Assembly (NCBI GenBank): GCA_964035545.1
Contig: OZ037765.1
Location: 22,080,495-22,144,494, forward strand
DNA length: 64,000 nt
Reading direction: 5' to 3'
Origin: Bugula neritina
Taxonomy: Eukaryota > Bryozoa > Gymnolaemata > Cheilostomatida > Bugulidae
Part shown: positions 25,801 through 40,700 of the stretch, one piece after another
How positions within the stretch are numbered: position 1 is the first letter of the stretch
How the letters are laid out: the number at the start of each line of letters is the position of its first letter
Program-made: the position numbers and the translations under genes
Notes under the pieces: model-generated
Seen by the model: the letters and a program-made list of their open reading frames with translations, nothing else
What the model was told of the DNA's origin: nothing
The model's database searches: none

Positions 25801-27880
25801 GCGCCTCGTCCTTGCAGTGGCAGCTATTGTGATAATATTTACATAAAATTATACATTTGTTCAAAATTATCCATACAATTGCATATCAACTCAAATTTAT
25901 GAGTAGTTGAAACTGTTTTAGCAAAGGATATTTTAATCTAAAATAATAAAAAGTTTAAAATAAAGTTAAAAGTGTGAAGATTGGGTGAAATAAACCTAAA
26001 CAACGAGTTTTAGCTGTGAGTTCTAACCCCAAATAGGCTAGTTTTTGAGGTTTACCGCAATAGGGGCATGGCATGACATTATTAATACACTTTACTTTAT
26101 TGTGGTGGGAGTTTTTAAAGGTATTGTTGTTAATCTCCAAGTATGCATGTAAAGTATTACATTTAGTATGCTTGCGCAAAGTAAAAGACACACACACACT
26201 TTTAATACTTGTATATTATATTTTTCCATTTGATGCATCTCAACCATACCATTACATAATATTCTAGTGATGATGTTGTCACAGTGTATAATATTTGTGT
26301 AAAAATTCTGTATTTTTTAGTTTCATGGATTCAGATTTCATGTATTCTCCAGCTCCAAAGCAAATGCGATTTAATGAAAACACACATAGTAAGTGTATTT
26401 TATGCATAGTATATTACAGCTGCCGTCTAGTTTTATATTTGTGTTGTTTACGCTAGCTGTATTGCATTATGTTTTATCTGTTCACTTCCTAGAGATACAC
26501 TAAATCCCCTCTCTGCTGCAGCTCATATTTAAATGCATAAGTTGTGTAATTATTGGGGTACCAGGAGAGATAACTTCAAATATTTTAAACAGTGTTTACA
26601 TTAAAGGGTTTTCCGGGGATGGGTATAACTTTGCTCTAACTAGCCATAACTATTTGATATAAAATTGTTGCAGCATGCATATATGTGAGAGAAACCCACG
26701 ACGTTGCCTTCACGGCTCTGTACTTGACTACTCCCTCTACCAAATGCTTAGCTGATGCTGTAAGTATATTCTATACTATAGATGTGTTTAACTTCTTGTT
26801 TGGCCAAGAAACTTTAAAGATCAGTGAATTATAAAAAAAACTTTGTTATGGCAATTTAGGTTACAGCCAAGTAATTTAAATCTTCTGCTTGCAAGTTGTC
26901 GAGGAGTGAGGCTCGTCGATATTTAAAATCAAACCTCAAGTATATACAATATTGTATTAAATAATGCAATATTATTTAAATATGAGTTAGTTAAAAGGGC
27001 AAACACTGTGTTCAACTCGTGGTTCATGCAATGAGGTATCCTTAATCTATGCATGGTCGTAACGAGTGCTAAAGTAACACATTTTTCATGGAGTGAAGAT
27101 ATTAAACTATTGATAAAATTAACTATGAAAAAGAAAATTATGATTGCTGCAACTTTTTTTTATTAGGACTATAATTCTGTGATATATCATGTTTCCCATG
27201 CAACATAATACTCTTTTAAAAGTTAGCGTGTAAATTTGTATTCTTTTATTATAAGTTTTATAAAACATCACAGCGATGGCCCTCTTTGTAGTTATTAAAA
27301 AATTTTAATGTCAGAAGTTGTTTTGAAATATAAATTGACCCCTGTAAAAGTCAAAACTTATTCATGACTTCTACTAAGTAAAGCTATACCCATTCTGGGG
27401 TCGTGAAAGAGCTTTGGTAAATTTAATTTCTATTTTTATTCTATTCTAAATTTATTTTTATTCTTTGCGTGCAAGAATTGTAGAAAGAATGCTTGTTTTG
27501 ATCTCATCTTTTATTTAATTGTTGAATTTACAGGTCAAAGAGAAGTATGAGTACATTTCTGAAATCCGTATGTTGTATAAGCGTACTAGTAGGGGGTAAG
27601 TAGCATCAGTTGCTCATTGGCTTTTTACTATTATCTCATCATTTCTCTTTTGCCACACTTGTTTTGAGAATATTATTCTGCTATAAATCTGCTGTTGATA
27701 ACTTTACTTCTAACTGTTACTAAACATATGAATAAAATTTTCTATCTTGGTTTTAGTATGTTAGTGAAGATGGACGACAGTCTAGTGAAGCATCTGCTCC
27801 ATGAGTCTATGTTTGTCATCGAATTCAAACAGTGCCCTGACTCAATGTATGATGTCACATTAACTGAGACTGACTCATGA
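16602..27880 (+). CDS. GRHL: Grainyhead-like transcription factor
   Basis: Coding exons 16602-16780, 18003-18108, 18793-18894, 19975-20175, 20913-21833, 22146-22288, 22856-22950, 23151-23218, 23430-23544, 23769-23863, 24281-24442, 24569-24641, 25356-25527, 26321-26388, 26674-26759, 27534-27595, 27757-27880. They total 2,772 nt (923 residues) with every phase matching. Residues 1-550 form a Ser/Pro/Met/Gln-rich activation region, 307 residues of it in one exon. The CP2/Grainyhead DNA-binding domain spans about 575-755, with [46 protein letters not shown]. The C-terminal ubiquitin-like dimerisation domain spans about 834-923 ([26 protein letters not shown]). These residues match GRHL rather than TFCP2. 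The family binds AACCGGTT-type sites and drives epithelial differentiation. The start codon AAAAAAATGG follows an acceptor, so a 5' UTR exon must lie upstream. It is longer than vertebrate GRHLs, closer to fly Grainyhead. Confidence 0.95.
20245..20740. repeat. 22-bp minisatellite in a GRHL intron
   Basis: About 22 tandem copies of a 22-bp unit containing GATACATACTATATAATGTG. Two variant forms (GCATGATAT and ATCATG) recur in a higher-order pattern. It lies between coding exons 19975-20175 and 20913-21833. Confidence 0.95.
22600..22855. repeat. TA/CATA microsatellite abutting a GRHL splice acceptor
   Basis: Mixed (CATA)n and ATATAC steps are followed by an uninterrupted (TA)n run near 22768-22808 and (CATA)n. 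It ends only a few bases before the acceptor TTGATAG|AG of exon 22856-22950. No polypyrimidine tract is visible. Confidence 0.9.
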
Positions 27881-28503
27881 TTTCTTTTATAGTAATAGTT
27901 ATTTAATACTCATTTTATTTAATGATATCATTATTTTCTAATGTTTTTGATACATTCTATTGAGCCAGTTTGTTTCTATGATTACCTTGTTGATAACGCA
28001 AATTAATTTATTAATTTAATTTTCCCTTAAATCTCAATCTATCATTCCCAAACAATCTGCTATTATTATTCGACATTTTTGTTTGTTGGTTGAGCCCAGC
28101 ACCAGCAGTTGTTTGTTTCTGTGTGTTGTTAGCGTATGTGTATGTGAGAGTGAATTAATTTCTAGACTCTTCTGATTTCTGTAAACAAAAATTAGTTGTC
28201 TTTAATTTGTACTTGATTGTATATATAATGTTATTGGTTGTAATCAAATAATACTCATTAATGTATTTAAAAAGTTTTACACTATGTTTCTATCAAAATA
28301 AGATTATTTTATGATAAATTATTCTTTTATAAGACTTATTGCAGGCTGGAATGTTTACTAACCATTATTAAGCTCAATTTTATTATGTATTTGTAAAAAT
28401 CTGTAATGGACTTGACAAATTTCATTATATTTAAAAACATGTTTATCACATTTCAATCACAAAAGACAGGTTGTGGAATATTTTTACTCTATAAATATTA
28501 TTG

Positions 28504-28509
28504 AATAAA
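28504..28509 (+). other. Candidate GRHL polyadenylation signal
   Basis: An AATAAA about 620 bases after the GRHL stop codon. No closer canonical hexamer was seen, so the 3' UTR would be AU-rich and about 640 bases long. Confidence 0.4.
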
Positions 28510-28529
28510 CTTCATGACTACATTATAAA

Positions 28530-31500
28530 TTTTCATTTCCTGCTTAGATACATTTTGTGATAATTTTTTCCTAAAGGTATTATAAAGAATTTATTATACT
28601 AATCTTTTAAAAGAGTTCATATGAAGTTTTAAAGCCAATCTTTTGGTATATATTTCATAAGTCAACTTCAAAGTGAATGGAATACATAAAAACCCTCATG
28701 AATAATATAATTATATAGCGTGACATAGGCTATAATATTAAAATACACCAAGTTTTCATTATATAAAGGAAGTTATTGTAAACTTGAAAACGCAAATATT
28801 TATAAATTGGTTGTTTAAGTTGGTCTTATGCTTATGCATATAAAAGAGTTCTTTTATAGTTTTTAACTTATAATGTTCAAAAATTTACAACTATAAAGTT
28901 TATTGTTAACGCTGGAGTGTTTATAAAGACTAATACCTGAATGCATTTAAAAATGTTTATGCTTTAAAGCTCTGTTTCGACATGAATTTGATTAACTATA
29001 GTGTAAATTGATATAACTACAAATGTGCAAGGAAGAATTAATTATACATAGACCAACAGTCCCTATGTTAGAAGCAACGCAATATATGCAATTAAAAGGA
29101 GTTATCGGTATTTCTAATAAGGTTGAGTGAACTTATAAATTATGAAGTTATCCCCTCACTGTAATGTATACTACAAACTTTTTGTGTGATACAAGCAAAA
29201 ACAAAATAATTTTCCTTAAAAAAATATTAATGAAACTTAAATAACAAAAGTAATTAAAAAATATGCAAAAAGTTGTCTAATCATATTTTCTTTAGGTTGC
29301 AATGTCGAAAGCAAGCACGCCTCACATAGGATATGGATCGTGCGTTAGAGTAGTTTGCACAAATTTTGTTTTATAAACAACACTATGACTATTACTTTTA
29401 GTATTAAAATTATGGACTTTGATATAATTATATAGTAGATGTATGCATTCACCCTGATAAAAAGTAGGCGCTCATAGTTATATTAGTTATACGGTTTAGC
29501 AGTGCTGTGGCTTTGTACCATACAGCGAAAAGGAAATAGAAAATGAATAATCAATTATTATTAATAATAAATATAATAATAAAATATTAATATTATAATT
29601 ATTATTAATATTATAATTTTAATTTTGAATTAACACTAACACTAAGAGTAAGTCTAACAGTATGAGTAACAGTGGTCTGACTCACAGTCACTCTCACAGT
29701 CCGAGTCACTGACACTCCGACTCTAGGGTGAGTGTGTTAGACTCACTATCAATTAATATTATGAATTATGGCATTTAATTTTATTGTTTTAATAAACGTC
29801 CAAGTGAAAGTGGATCTAAATCAGTAATTTCTAAGTCTAATGAATAAATGGTCATATTTATACTAATACTAATAGTGATAGTAATAGTAATACTAATAGT
29901 TATAATCATATCTATCACTAATTGTTCAGTAAAAGTTTTAATGTAAATCCATACTTCATGTGAAGTTAAAAATGTAAATTGTAATGAAAATTCACTGAGA
30001 ATCATAATTATAACCATTATCTTTATAATTCTGATACATTTAAAATGTATTATAATGTTGATTGTCAATTCAATGTAATCCTGTTGGATTAGATGCCCAA
30101 AGGTTTTGTGACACCCAACCAAATTAAATAATTTTCACAAGTACATTGTGTTATCACATTACTAGACATATTAGAAAGGAACAGGTATTTTTATTGTTTA
30201 TTGTAAGTTACTGCCTCTTGACTGTGTAGACAACATAACCTAATATCTGCCCTTTTTACTAATACCTGTTGATGTTTATTGGCTGCTAAAAGTGAAAGAC
30301 TAAGATAACTCACACCAATTTAAAATATCTGCAAACATGCATTGCAACCCTCATAGCCTGGTATATGCACTTGAAACATAATCCATCATAGGTCTATTTA
30401 CTTGTGAGAGCCTGAAAAGAGAATTTATAAATCTAGCAAATTTTTGAAAAAAAAATACATTTAGTTAGTTGATTTACTATTTTCACGTTTCAATGTCCTA
30501 ATTAGTTAACATTTAATGTCGTCAATTAAAGTATAACAGGTCACAGAATGTAGATAAAAAGTGGCAAGTCAGGTATTGAATAGTGGCTTTGAAAAGTTAT
30601 TTAACAAGGAAAAGATGTTCATAATTGATATTGTTGCTGCAGCTGCACTGATGGGGATAATTTTAGAGAAAGGATCTGCTGTATTGACATCAATTAATGG
30701 TAGTGCCAGCACTTGCATAATAGAAAGAGATTATTTATTTGCATGCTTCCACACCCTTGCAGTTGAGTAATTATTTGAGATAGGAAGTACTGGCAAAAGT
30801 GCTTAGCTGTTCCATAAGTAAGTAACATGATGGTGGATTGGCTTATAAAAAAATTCAGCAAAAGAATTTAAGTATATTGCTTATAGGCATCTTCTCAAAG
30901 GAAAGCAGTGAAAAGCAGTTTTATTGTAAGTAAACCGCATCAAGATTCACAATCTTTACTTGTAAATGATGCATCTTTGATTCATATGTTACAAGGTCAA
31001 TTGCAAAAACAAAGAGCAAACTTAGAAATAATATGATATAGCAATATAATAGTGAAGGGTATTCTTAAAAAAATCTCCATTATTGCTTCTGTTGCATTTA
31101 AAAACGATTAGAAAGTTCTAGATTTGCAGAATTTATTCTTTATGAAGATTTATGTAAAGGAAAAATAATTTCGTGATATAGGAATGCAAATATGCTATGG
31201 ATGTTGTGTTGCATGGCTGTATATGTATTTTTTTCTACTTTGTAGAACATCTTTTGACAGTGAACAGAATGCTATGCTGATTAAAACTCGTGAGTCTCAA
31301 ATATTTTGTTATTACAATAAGGATTATGTGGCAGTCGATTTTTAATTCATGATTCTAAATTTAGTCTTGTTGTAATTACAATCGTACTCATAAGCATGCT
31401 AGTTTATTGTTTATTTTAGTCTCATAAGTATGAAAATTTCATTATACACATTTCTACATGATTATCAGACCAGGTTGCAGTCAAGTTTTTCGAGCATAGC

Positions 31501-31750
31501 AATTTTGAACTGTCTTAATGTTATAAAGATGGCTTTATTAACTTGATTTACTGATCAGTTGTTAGAATCAAACTATGAGCTAGCTTCATGTTTTATGAAA
31601 CAATTTCTGAGATTTTTCAGATATCAAGAAACCAACATATGCGTAATGCTAGTAGTTCATTCCTCAAATTCAGTTGGTTGAAAATAGTACTGATTTTGCA
31701 AGTTAGTCCTATTTATAAAAATATGTGCATTGTATGATTTTTTGTTTTAA
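28530..31750. other. Intergenic region between GRHL and DIDO1
   Basis: No recognisable gene. It is AT-rich, with (TAA)-type runs at about 29550-29630, degenerate GTCACT/AGTCAC repeats at 29640-29740, and TAATACTAATAGTGATAG-type hexamers at 29855-29920. A short open frame at 30561-30770 lacks an ATG start, similarity and neighbouring exon signals. The right end probably holds the DIDO1 promoter and a 5' UTR exon, because a splice acceptor (TTGTTTTAAG) lies just before the DIDO1 start codon. Confidence 0.6.
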
Positions 31751-31754
31751 GAAA

Positions 31755-34700
31755 ATGGCAACACGAGCTACAAGAAGTCAACAAAAAGCATCTGATAAAG
31801 CCAATGCATCTCCCGCCCGCTCTACAAGGTCTGGTGGTAGATCAGTATCTCCAGCCTCGCTGAGTCTAGGTCTGGGAAGAGCTTCCTCACCGGCATCTAG
31901 TCTTCGCTCTGCATCCCCTGGAAACACCACTAGGAATGTTGCTGCCAAATCTGCTAGAGGCAGAGGAAGAGGCCGAGGGTCTACTCATAGTTCTAGTCCT
32001 CAGAAAGCAGATGCTGCTATGCCAGCTACTGGTGGATCAACAAGTCCTCGAGGGAGAGGGAGAGGAAGAGGCAGGGGAAGGGGGCGAGGCCGTGGTCGAG
32101 GGAAACTGGTTACTGCAGACTCTTTAGTCGATGAGGTAGTTGCTTCAGAAGAACCTGAAAATTTAAACGAATCGACTGATAATGCTATTTTGGACCAACA
32201 TTCTGAAATAGAATGTGAGGTGGTAGAGAAAAGTGTGAGTGGTGAAAATAAAAATGAGTTGGAAAGCGCATCTCCGCCCACTATCGATTCCCAGCCTGAA
32301 CCTGGTGACGGGGAAGGTGAAGGCATTAATTCTCTTCCTTCAGATTCAAATCCTGAAGTATTAGCTACCACCGGTGATGATTCAGCTGTAAATGAGATCA
32401 CCACCATTGCTACTCAGTTGGTTTCTAATACTGAGGCTGAGGAGTGGACAGAGGCTGATGCTGACAATATTACATTCACAGAAGAACACATTAAACAGCT
32501 AGAATCAGTTTTATCATCAGAAGGTCTTATGCTGCTGTCAACTCAGGAAGACTCAACTGAGCTCAATGATATGTCTATAGATGATAAAGTTATTGAGGTA
32601 AGGAGTATCTAGGTTCTAGGTTGTTTTAATGATCTTATCAACAATTAAATATTTCTTTTACAAATATCTGTGACAGTGGTGCAGTTTTAACAAATGTTTA
32701 TTGTTGAAATTGCAGGAAGGCTTGCAAGCTGATCCTGTTGCCGTTGCAGTGTCGTTGGAATCGGAAGTAGAAGGAGATGCTAAACTCGACAATCTTTCTC
32801 CATCAAATAAGCTGCCTGTTGCAGATCCAGCGCCAAGGTAGTCAGCTAGCTACCTTAATATCTAGATATCTGCAAGTTGTTAAGATTTGTAGATTAATAA
32901 ATCCTGAGACATTGTCTATTTATATACTAATATATGTTTCAGAAGGCGTTCAGAGCGCGTTACTGACTTGGAACGCCGAGCTCAGGCCGATAAAATTCGA
33001 CAAGAGAATGTGCGTAAAGAAAAGGAAATGTTAAAAGAGTTGGAAGCTGCTAAAGAAAAAGAGAAGTTAAAAGAGTTGGAAGCTGCTAAAGAAAAAGAGA
33101 AGTTAAAAGAGTTGGCAGCCAATAAAGAAACGGAAATGTTGGAAGAGTCTAATGTTAATAAAGAAAAGGAGGTGCTCACCAAAACTGTCAACACAGATAA
33201 TGCTGCTGCTTCGTCTGAGACTGAGAAAAGCAGTAAAATGCCTTCAGCTAATAGGAGCAAGCCACCAACTCAATCATTACCTAAACCAAAAATTGCAGAG
33301 GATAAATTACCGAAAAGTACTACTCCTAGCAAGAGAAAATCAACCAGTCAGGTAAGCAACTTCATTTTCTATGAAATATCCTCTAAATCAATATTAATTT
33401 TTAAACTGAATTGCAATGACTTTATGCTTCTTGTTCGCTTTGTTAGATTGAGAAACCTGAAGGTAAAACCAAGTCTCCTAAAAAGACATCAACTATAGAA
33501 GTAAAGCCAAGTACCGTAGAGCCCGTGAAGACGCCCGATGGTAGTGGTTGGATTCCTGGAAAGATTCGGGTTATCAGCAAACAGTCGGAGTCTTCTGAAA
33601 CCGATAGCCAACGGATGAAACGCAAATCACAAGAACTTAAAAGGTTCTGCTCTACTTGTACTATTGTGACGTAATCAAAGTTTATTGATTTCATTCAACT
33701 GTAGCCTTAATATGAGTTTCTTGTATTCCAGGCGGTTGTCTGCTACAGCAGAAGACTTATTCAAACCAGATGAACCGGTGGATGTGAAGAGGCCTCGTCG
33801 CCGCAAAGTCAAGGCCCTTCCTACTGATGGTGAGTGTAACACTGCTTGGTCACACTCTGCTTCCCACTAGGCTTCTCTTGAATTCTCACCAAGTTTAACA
33901 GAGGTGTTACATTCACAATGTATATAATCTCACTACTTTACAAACATACATATAGCTTTAAGTCGGCCTTTTTATCATTAAACTAGGAGCCATAAATATT
34001 TTTGCTATTAAACTGTAGTTCAGCTTCATAGCAGGGACTTGCAATCTAACTTTGATAAAGTATAAAATACTGTTGACTGTACACCATCTGCTTTTGTAAC
34101 AGAGGTTTCAGGTGGTGAGTCATCATCCAGTGACTCAGAACCTCCAGAAGGTGATGATGACGAATGGATGGAGGAAGATGACCCTGACCAGCTGTGGTGT
34201 GTCTGTCGTAAGCCACATGACAATAGGTAGGCTTCACTTTCACTGTGCTAATATAGTCACTGCTCATCAGCTCCTTTATTCAATGATGCTTGATTTTGCA
34301 CCTACTGCAGTAAAATAATCGCGGTTAGGTGTGACATGATATTTATTAGCTTGTAGCTGTGGTGAATATCAGGTGTCTATTTGGTTTTTTAGGCAGTTAC
34401 TGTAGTTTTAATGTTGTTGAAAGATATTTTACAAAGGTATAGGCATATATTTGGACCTCTTTTATTAATGTTGGCAGGTTTATGATATGCTGTGACCGTT
34501 GTGAGGAATGGTATCACGGCGACTGCGTTGGCATATCTAGAAAACGTGGCAAGCAAATGGAAACGCAGAATGAAGAATATATTTGTTCGCAATGCAAAGG
34601 TGTGTGCTCTATCAGTACATACAATACAGCCCATACTTCCAAATACACTTCAGATACTAATCTGTCTGCATATACAATACCACAACATGTGCCTTTCTAC

Positions 34701-37700
34701 ACAAAAACTACCAGGCCGTTTTAAATATATGATATGTTTGACTTTTGTTGTCTTATCAGTTCGCTCATGTGTTGCATGTATAATCTTCCTTGTGGAAAAG
34801 GTTTCTGATCATACTTCTAACTAAACTTGATGTGGTAACTTTAAAAAACCAAAATTTTTAATTTTCACTGGTGAAAGGATAAGCTAGAGGCTTCATATTT
34901 AAAATACTTGTAACTGCTTTATGTGTTATCTTTTATGAGGACATCCTTCCTAAGATTTACATCTTGCACGTAACTCGCAAAACTGCTCATTGAAACTACG
35001 CAACTAGTACATTTGAAAGAATTTCAAATTCAGCAGTTACTAAAAGAGTAGCTAAATAATTTCTGTACTTATATTTTCACCAAATAGAAAAGGAGATAGT
35101 GGAAAGACTTGGTGGTGTAGATATGTTGACGGTAACGCCTTTGACAACTTCCTCTCAAGCTGCTGGAGATGCTGACGTGCCATCTCTGTCCTCAGCAGAA
35201 ATGGCGACTTCCAAAGACACGAAGAGTGGTAATACTACTGTGAGTGTATGGCGTTACCTGTGTTCTAATCTGGTGTGATATATACTAATTTAGATGACAT
35301 AAGGATGAAATAAATGAGTCTGTTATGCGCTCCATTGCTATTGCAATATTTTCTTATGGTATAAATTATATGAATTGAATGGGCTGTTTTATTGTTTCCT
35401 TACTATTATTACATGGTGTTTTGCCAGAGCGTCACAAAGTCAAAAGATTCACCAGTTAGAGGGGAGATACGAAAAAAAGATGCTTCAAACACATCAGAGA
35501 AAAAGAAGAGATTTGGAAAGTTTAAAGTAAGTTTATCCATTCTGTGTTTCACTTACTGTATATATTTTATAGGACTATAAGAAGTAAGTTATATAGAGGG
35601 TAAAATTATGTTAAATTATAACATGCTGATGATGAATCATAAGATAGTGTGAGCTAATATCTAAATTAATTATCAGATGGCTCACTAAAACCCAAACCAA
35701 GGTCCTTGCGTGAGCCAAGGGATCAGTTTAAGTAGGAATCGCATAAAAAAAATACTGAACAAATCTGCTCCAACCCTTTCTGATCAAACATAAATTAAAC
35801 ATTGATACATGTAGCCTCTGTTCTAATTTCTTTTCATCCATGGTAGAGACTCAGCAGGTATAAAGTGTTATTGTTTGCTAGCAATATGTCAAATGATAAC
35901 TGTATGAGAGTGTTTGATGCACAATAATTTATACTGGTATAAAGTACCATGGAGGTACGTGTTGTTCATCTTGCTCTTACCAAATTTTGAAAAGCTTTCT
36001 AAGCTTTAAAGCAAACTCAATTTACGTAATCCTATTGTAGACCAACACGCCACGCCAGCACTGTATCGGGTCAGGGTGTGACAACTGGGCGGAGGATAAC
36101 AAGATTTACTGCTCTTTAAATTGCATCATCCGACACGCCAAGGAATCCCTTGAAATTATCGCACAGGAGAAATCCAAGACAATAGGACCAAAACACGAGG
36201 TATGTGACTCACATCCCCCCATCTTTATCACTCAGTTGTTTACACACCATAAGTTAAACTGTACCTCAGCACCCTCATTCTATGGTCACGGCAATCTCTG
36301 TTTGCAGGAGCACAAGAACACCCCGAACCTCGTGGTCATGGAGCGTCACACGGGAAGACTAGTCACTGGTGCACACGCACCTAGCGCTGCCAATCTGATT
36401 TCTTGGCTCACTAAACATCCTTCATTTGAGGTGTTGCGACCCGGACAGCAATCGGGTCACGTTTCTAGCAGCTCATCTCACAGGAAGCAGAAGAGTAAAC
36501 TATTGTCAACTGGTGAGTGTGTTTGGAGTTGTTTGAACATGCTGGGCACAATTACATTATGTTATTCTGATGAATATGAGGTTGTTGTATTGGGCTATAA
36601 AACAGATTAATTATTTCTAATCATTTGTATTGTTATATTAGGGGACGAGAAAACTGCAAACCGGCGTACCTCCTCAACAAAAGAGGAAGAACCTAGCACT
36701 CAAACCAAAAGACCGTCTGGGCCTGACCCTCATACTATACGCGCCAATGTTAGAAAGTCCCTAAATGATATTCTCATAGAGAGGTAATCCCACTTTGCTA
36801 CATAATGCTAACAGGTCTTTTATTAAATATATTTAGGTAAATGTGTTCAGATAATCGGTCGGTGCATGTGGAAAATGTGTTACTATTGATGTGATTTTTT
36901 AATTAATTTTCTTAATGTGATTTGAGCTGTTGGAATAATGATGTCAGATGTCATACAGAGGCAGGCAGGTGTACACTTCTTTGAGTAAAGTTAACTGAGT
37001 TAGAAAGTTTGTGAAATTGTTTCTATTAAGATTTCTCTTCTCCTATTTAGGTCAAAGGAGATATCAAGTTTTGAGATATCAGATGAAGAGATTAAGACCA
37101 TAGTATCATCTATAGAGCATGAGCTACACAAATACTATGGAGATACCAACCAGAAATATAAGTCTAAATATAGAAGTATCATATTCAATGTGAGAGACCC
37201 TAAGAATAAGGTATGGTTAGGCTTTTACAGTGTATTCTGCTAAAAATAATAGCATGTTTTGTATGACAAAAAAACTCTATTTTACGAATGAACTGGAATA
37301 TATATATTGATAATTTCTCAACACACTGTTTTTGTTTTCTTTCATAGTATTGTGTGCAAATTACGTGTTATGTATTATACATTGATAGTGAAGTCAGACA
37401 TTGGAGTGACTTCACTCCATAGTTTATTGCACTGTATTATAACCATGCTTTCTCAGGGCCTGTCACAGAAAATCATTAGAAAAAAGTTGAAACCATCGAA
37501 GTTGGTTCGAATGACTCCTGATGAAATGGCTTCCAAAGAGTTGCATCAGTGGCGGGAAAAAGAAATTCAATCGGTGAGTGATGGGAGAGAATTTCAACTA
37601 TTTCAATCTGTTTCAATATATTTTCACCCAGTAATGTTGTTAGCAAGTGTATGTATATAGTGTGTCTGTAAGATGACTCTACTACCACGTGGTGCACTGT

Positions 37701-40700
37701 TAGTCTCAGAAGAGGAGTAATAATAATAATGCAACCGACTATTCACTTTTGTAACTTGTGGATGTATAATGAATGCCAAGTTGCTAAAGCTATCACCTGC
37801 CAAGTGCTACTGAAATCTGTTGAATGCAGGAGTTGGAAAAGATTAGAGCAGATGAAGAGCGGAAGGCTGCAGCCAATCCGGTGCTGAGAAAAATGACTCA
37901 CAAAGGCGAGGTAGAAGTCGTGCAGGAAACGTACCCTGATCTCAACATTAAACTCGAAGAAGGCGTGAAAGACTATGACATGGACTCTAAAGCTTCTACT
38001 TCTTTGAGAAGTCCTAAATATAGCACAGTATGTACACAATAGAAAGCATGCTCTGTATACAGTTGACATAAGTCTGTAGCGTCAGCACATTTCGTTGAGC
38101 AAATAACTTGTGCTTTTTGTACTGAATTACATCTTTAGAGATCAGTTTGTAAATCATTTTGGTGTGGTAAGTTACAGTTGGCTTATTTTCAAGAGTTACT
38201 AAATTTATCAAATAGAAAAATTACAACTGTTTATGTTATGTGGGGGGAATTAAGTTTGATAGTTTACATTTCATAGCACACAACAATATAGCAGCTGGTT
38301 GCTGTTAGGAATTTGTTTGTCATCTGCTGCGTATTGAGGCTATAATATTTAATAGTAAGACAAGTGTTGCCTTTTCCTTTTTTTTTCTATTATTAGTATA
38401 AATCAGTTATTTGTGTTCTCCTTACTACTCCCTTTTAAATTTGCAGTAATTACTGGTTCAACTCATCTTTTAGAAGGATGACTCGAGTTCCAAATCTCAG
38501 AACTCTGCGGATGTTCTCTCCTCTCTGATGGGATCAACAGCCGACACGACCTCCCAGCATGACGCTCATCTCTTTGATATCAACTGTAAGATCTGTACCG
38601 GCAAACAGACAGCACCAACTGGGGCAGAGCTAGAGCGGCGCAACAGCCATAAGAAGTTGAAGATTGGATTTGAAGCTAGCAGCTCTCAGAGTAAGGCCAG
38701 GCCGAGAGAAAGTAGTCGGGAGGAAATAGATAGAGTAAGACGTGATTCCATGGTGTTTTATATGCAGTGTTGAGATATAGTGCAAGTAAAGTCAACTTGT
38801 TATTCAGAACATATATATTTGCTGTCACTTACTTCAGTATATGTTTTTATTCATAAGAAATTGGATACAAAACCTTTTCTTTATCTACTCTTGCACTAGA
38901 CGTGAGTTTTCACATTTTGGTATAAATTATTGATTTTTGATTATCAATGCATTGGTGTTCTGGCACAGGTAATTAAAGCTGAATTGAAGGATCTAGAAAA
39001 AGAAATCAAAGTGTTTAAAGAAGAAGATAAAGCCGCAGCTCAGAAGATGGAGAGTAAAAGGCGCAAGGTGCAAATAGAAGAAACGAAGAATCGTGTAAAA
39101 TTCGATAATTCACCAAAGCAAGAGCCTTCCTCCACCGTTCTGTCTCCTTACTCTCCAACAACCGACCTGTCCTCACCCACCCCGGTGGTTTCCAAGAAGA
39201 AGCATCAGCCCTCTGCCTGGAAAGGCTTCATAGATGTACCGGAAGTGAGCAAGTTCTTTACTACAGCTCACGGAGTGCACGGCAATTCCGACTCTCTCAA
39301 ATCTGTAAGTCTAAGCCATTGATTTGTTACCAAGTATTACATATAATAAATATGTACAGTATACAGTTTCTAGTATTAATTAGCTTTGTCAATTCTGTTG
39401 AAATCGTTTTTGTGCGCTTTTGCCTAGCAGTTTTATGTCAGTTAATGTGGATTATCCATTCAAAAGATATACAGTTTTGTAATGTGGTGTAATATAAGAT
39501 CCTATTTTCTGAAATGTGGCACGATTTTATTTTGTATTTGATGTGTTCTTCAGGACTTACCTGACTCGTTGCAAATAGTCGGTCGCATTCACCCCTCACA
39601 AGTCTGGGAGTATATTAGTCAACTGAAGCACACCATCAGCAGGGTAAATCCTATCTCTTGTCTAAAATTTCATTCAAGTGACAAACCTTTAATTTCACGA
39701 AGCTTTAATTATAGAATATTGTCAGAAACTTTTTTGATTTAAAGTTATCTTCCCATTACAGGAAGTGATTCTTGTTCGGTTCTCTGCTGTTAATGAAGAG
39801 GAGAAAATAGGATACAAGGACTACTTTAAGTATCTGTCTGAGAAAAAACGGTTTGGTGTAGTTGGAAATGGCGCTAGCACAATCAAGGATATGTACATCA
39901 TACCTCTGCCCAGCCACGAGTCTCTGCCTGCTGCACTCAAACCTTACCGGCATAAAGGTGACTTGCATTGGCTTGCTTTGTGGACAAACATGTGAACCAT
40001 TATCTATTGTGTTTAAACAATTTTTTCGAATGTATTTGGAATCGGAAGTTTTCTGTCAACTTGAATTGTCAGTTTAATATGCGTTCTATCTACCCATACT
40101 TAAATGGCGTGTCTCACTATTTCATCGATGATGTTTTCTCGGGCTGAAATAATCTCTTTATAGATTTCTTGCACTTGTATATATTTATTCTGAGCGAATG
40201 ATTTTATTTGGCTAACAACTACTACTGTTTTTAATTTTAGTATTAGCCGATGATAATCGCCCGAATATGTTGGTGGGGTTGGTTGTCAGAACCAAGGTCA
40301 AGAAGTCACAAGAGAATAGTCAGGCAGTGAGAAGTGAGGAAGACGAGCCTTATGAACCTCCTGGCTTGGGCGATATTATTCCAGCAGAACCTGAGACACC
40401 CTCCCCTAAAGACACGTCCCAACCTGTGGAACCTTTGCTAGGCATTAACTGTAAGTGTGCTTGTCCTTATCTTAGCACATGTTTATATTGTGCGAGTATG
40501 TTAGTTGAGGAATAAAATGATTTATTGGAAATATTATGAATTAAAACAGTATGTTAATATATCCTGAATAAATTAATTATAACTGCTTTTTTGTGTATTT
40601 TAAATTGGAAATGCTATTAGTAAATATTTTTCTATTATATGCATTGTGTATGCAAAATGTTACTCAATATTTACCTCAGGCCTGTATAGCCACATGATTT

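Noticed and set aside
30561-30770. 69-codon open frame between GRHL and DIDO1
   Set aside because: Starts on a non-ATG codon, has no recognisable similarity and no nearby exon signals.
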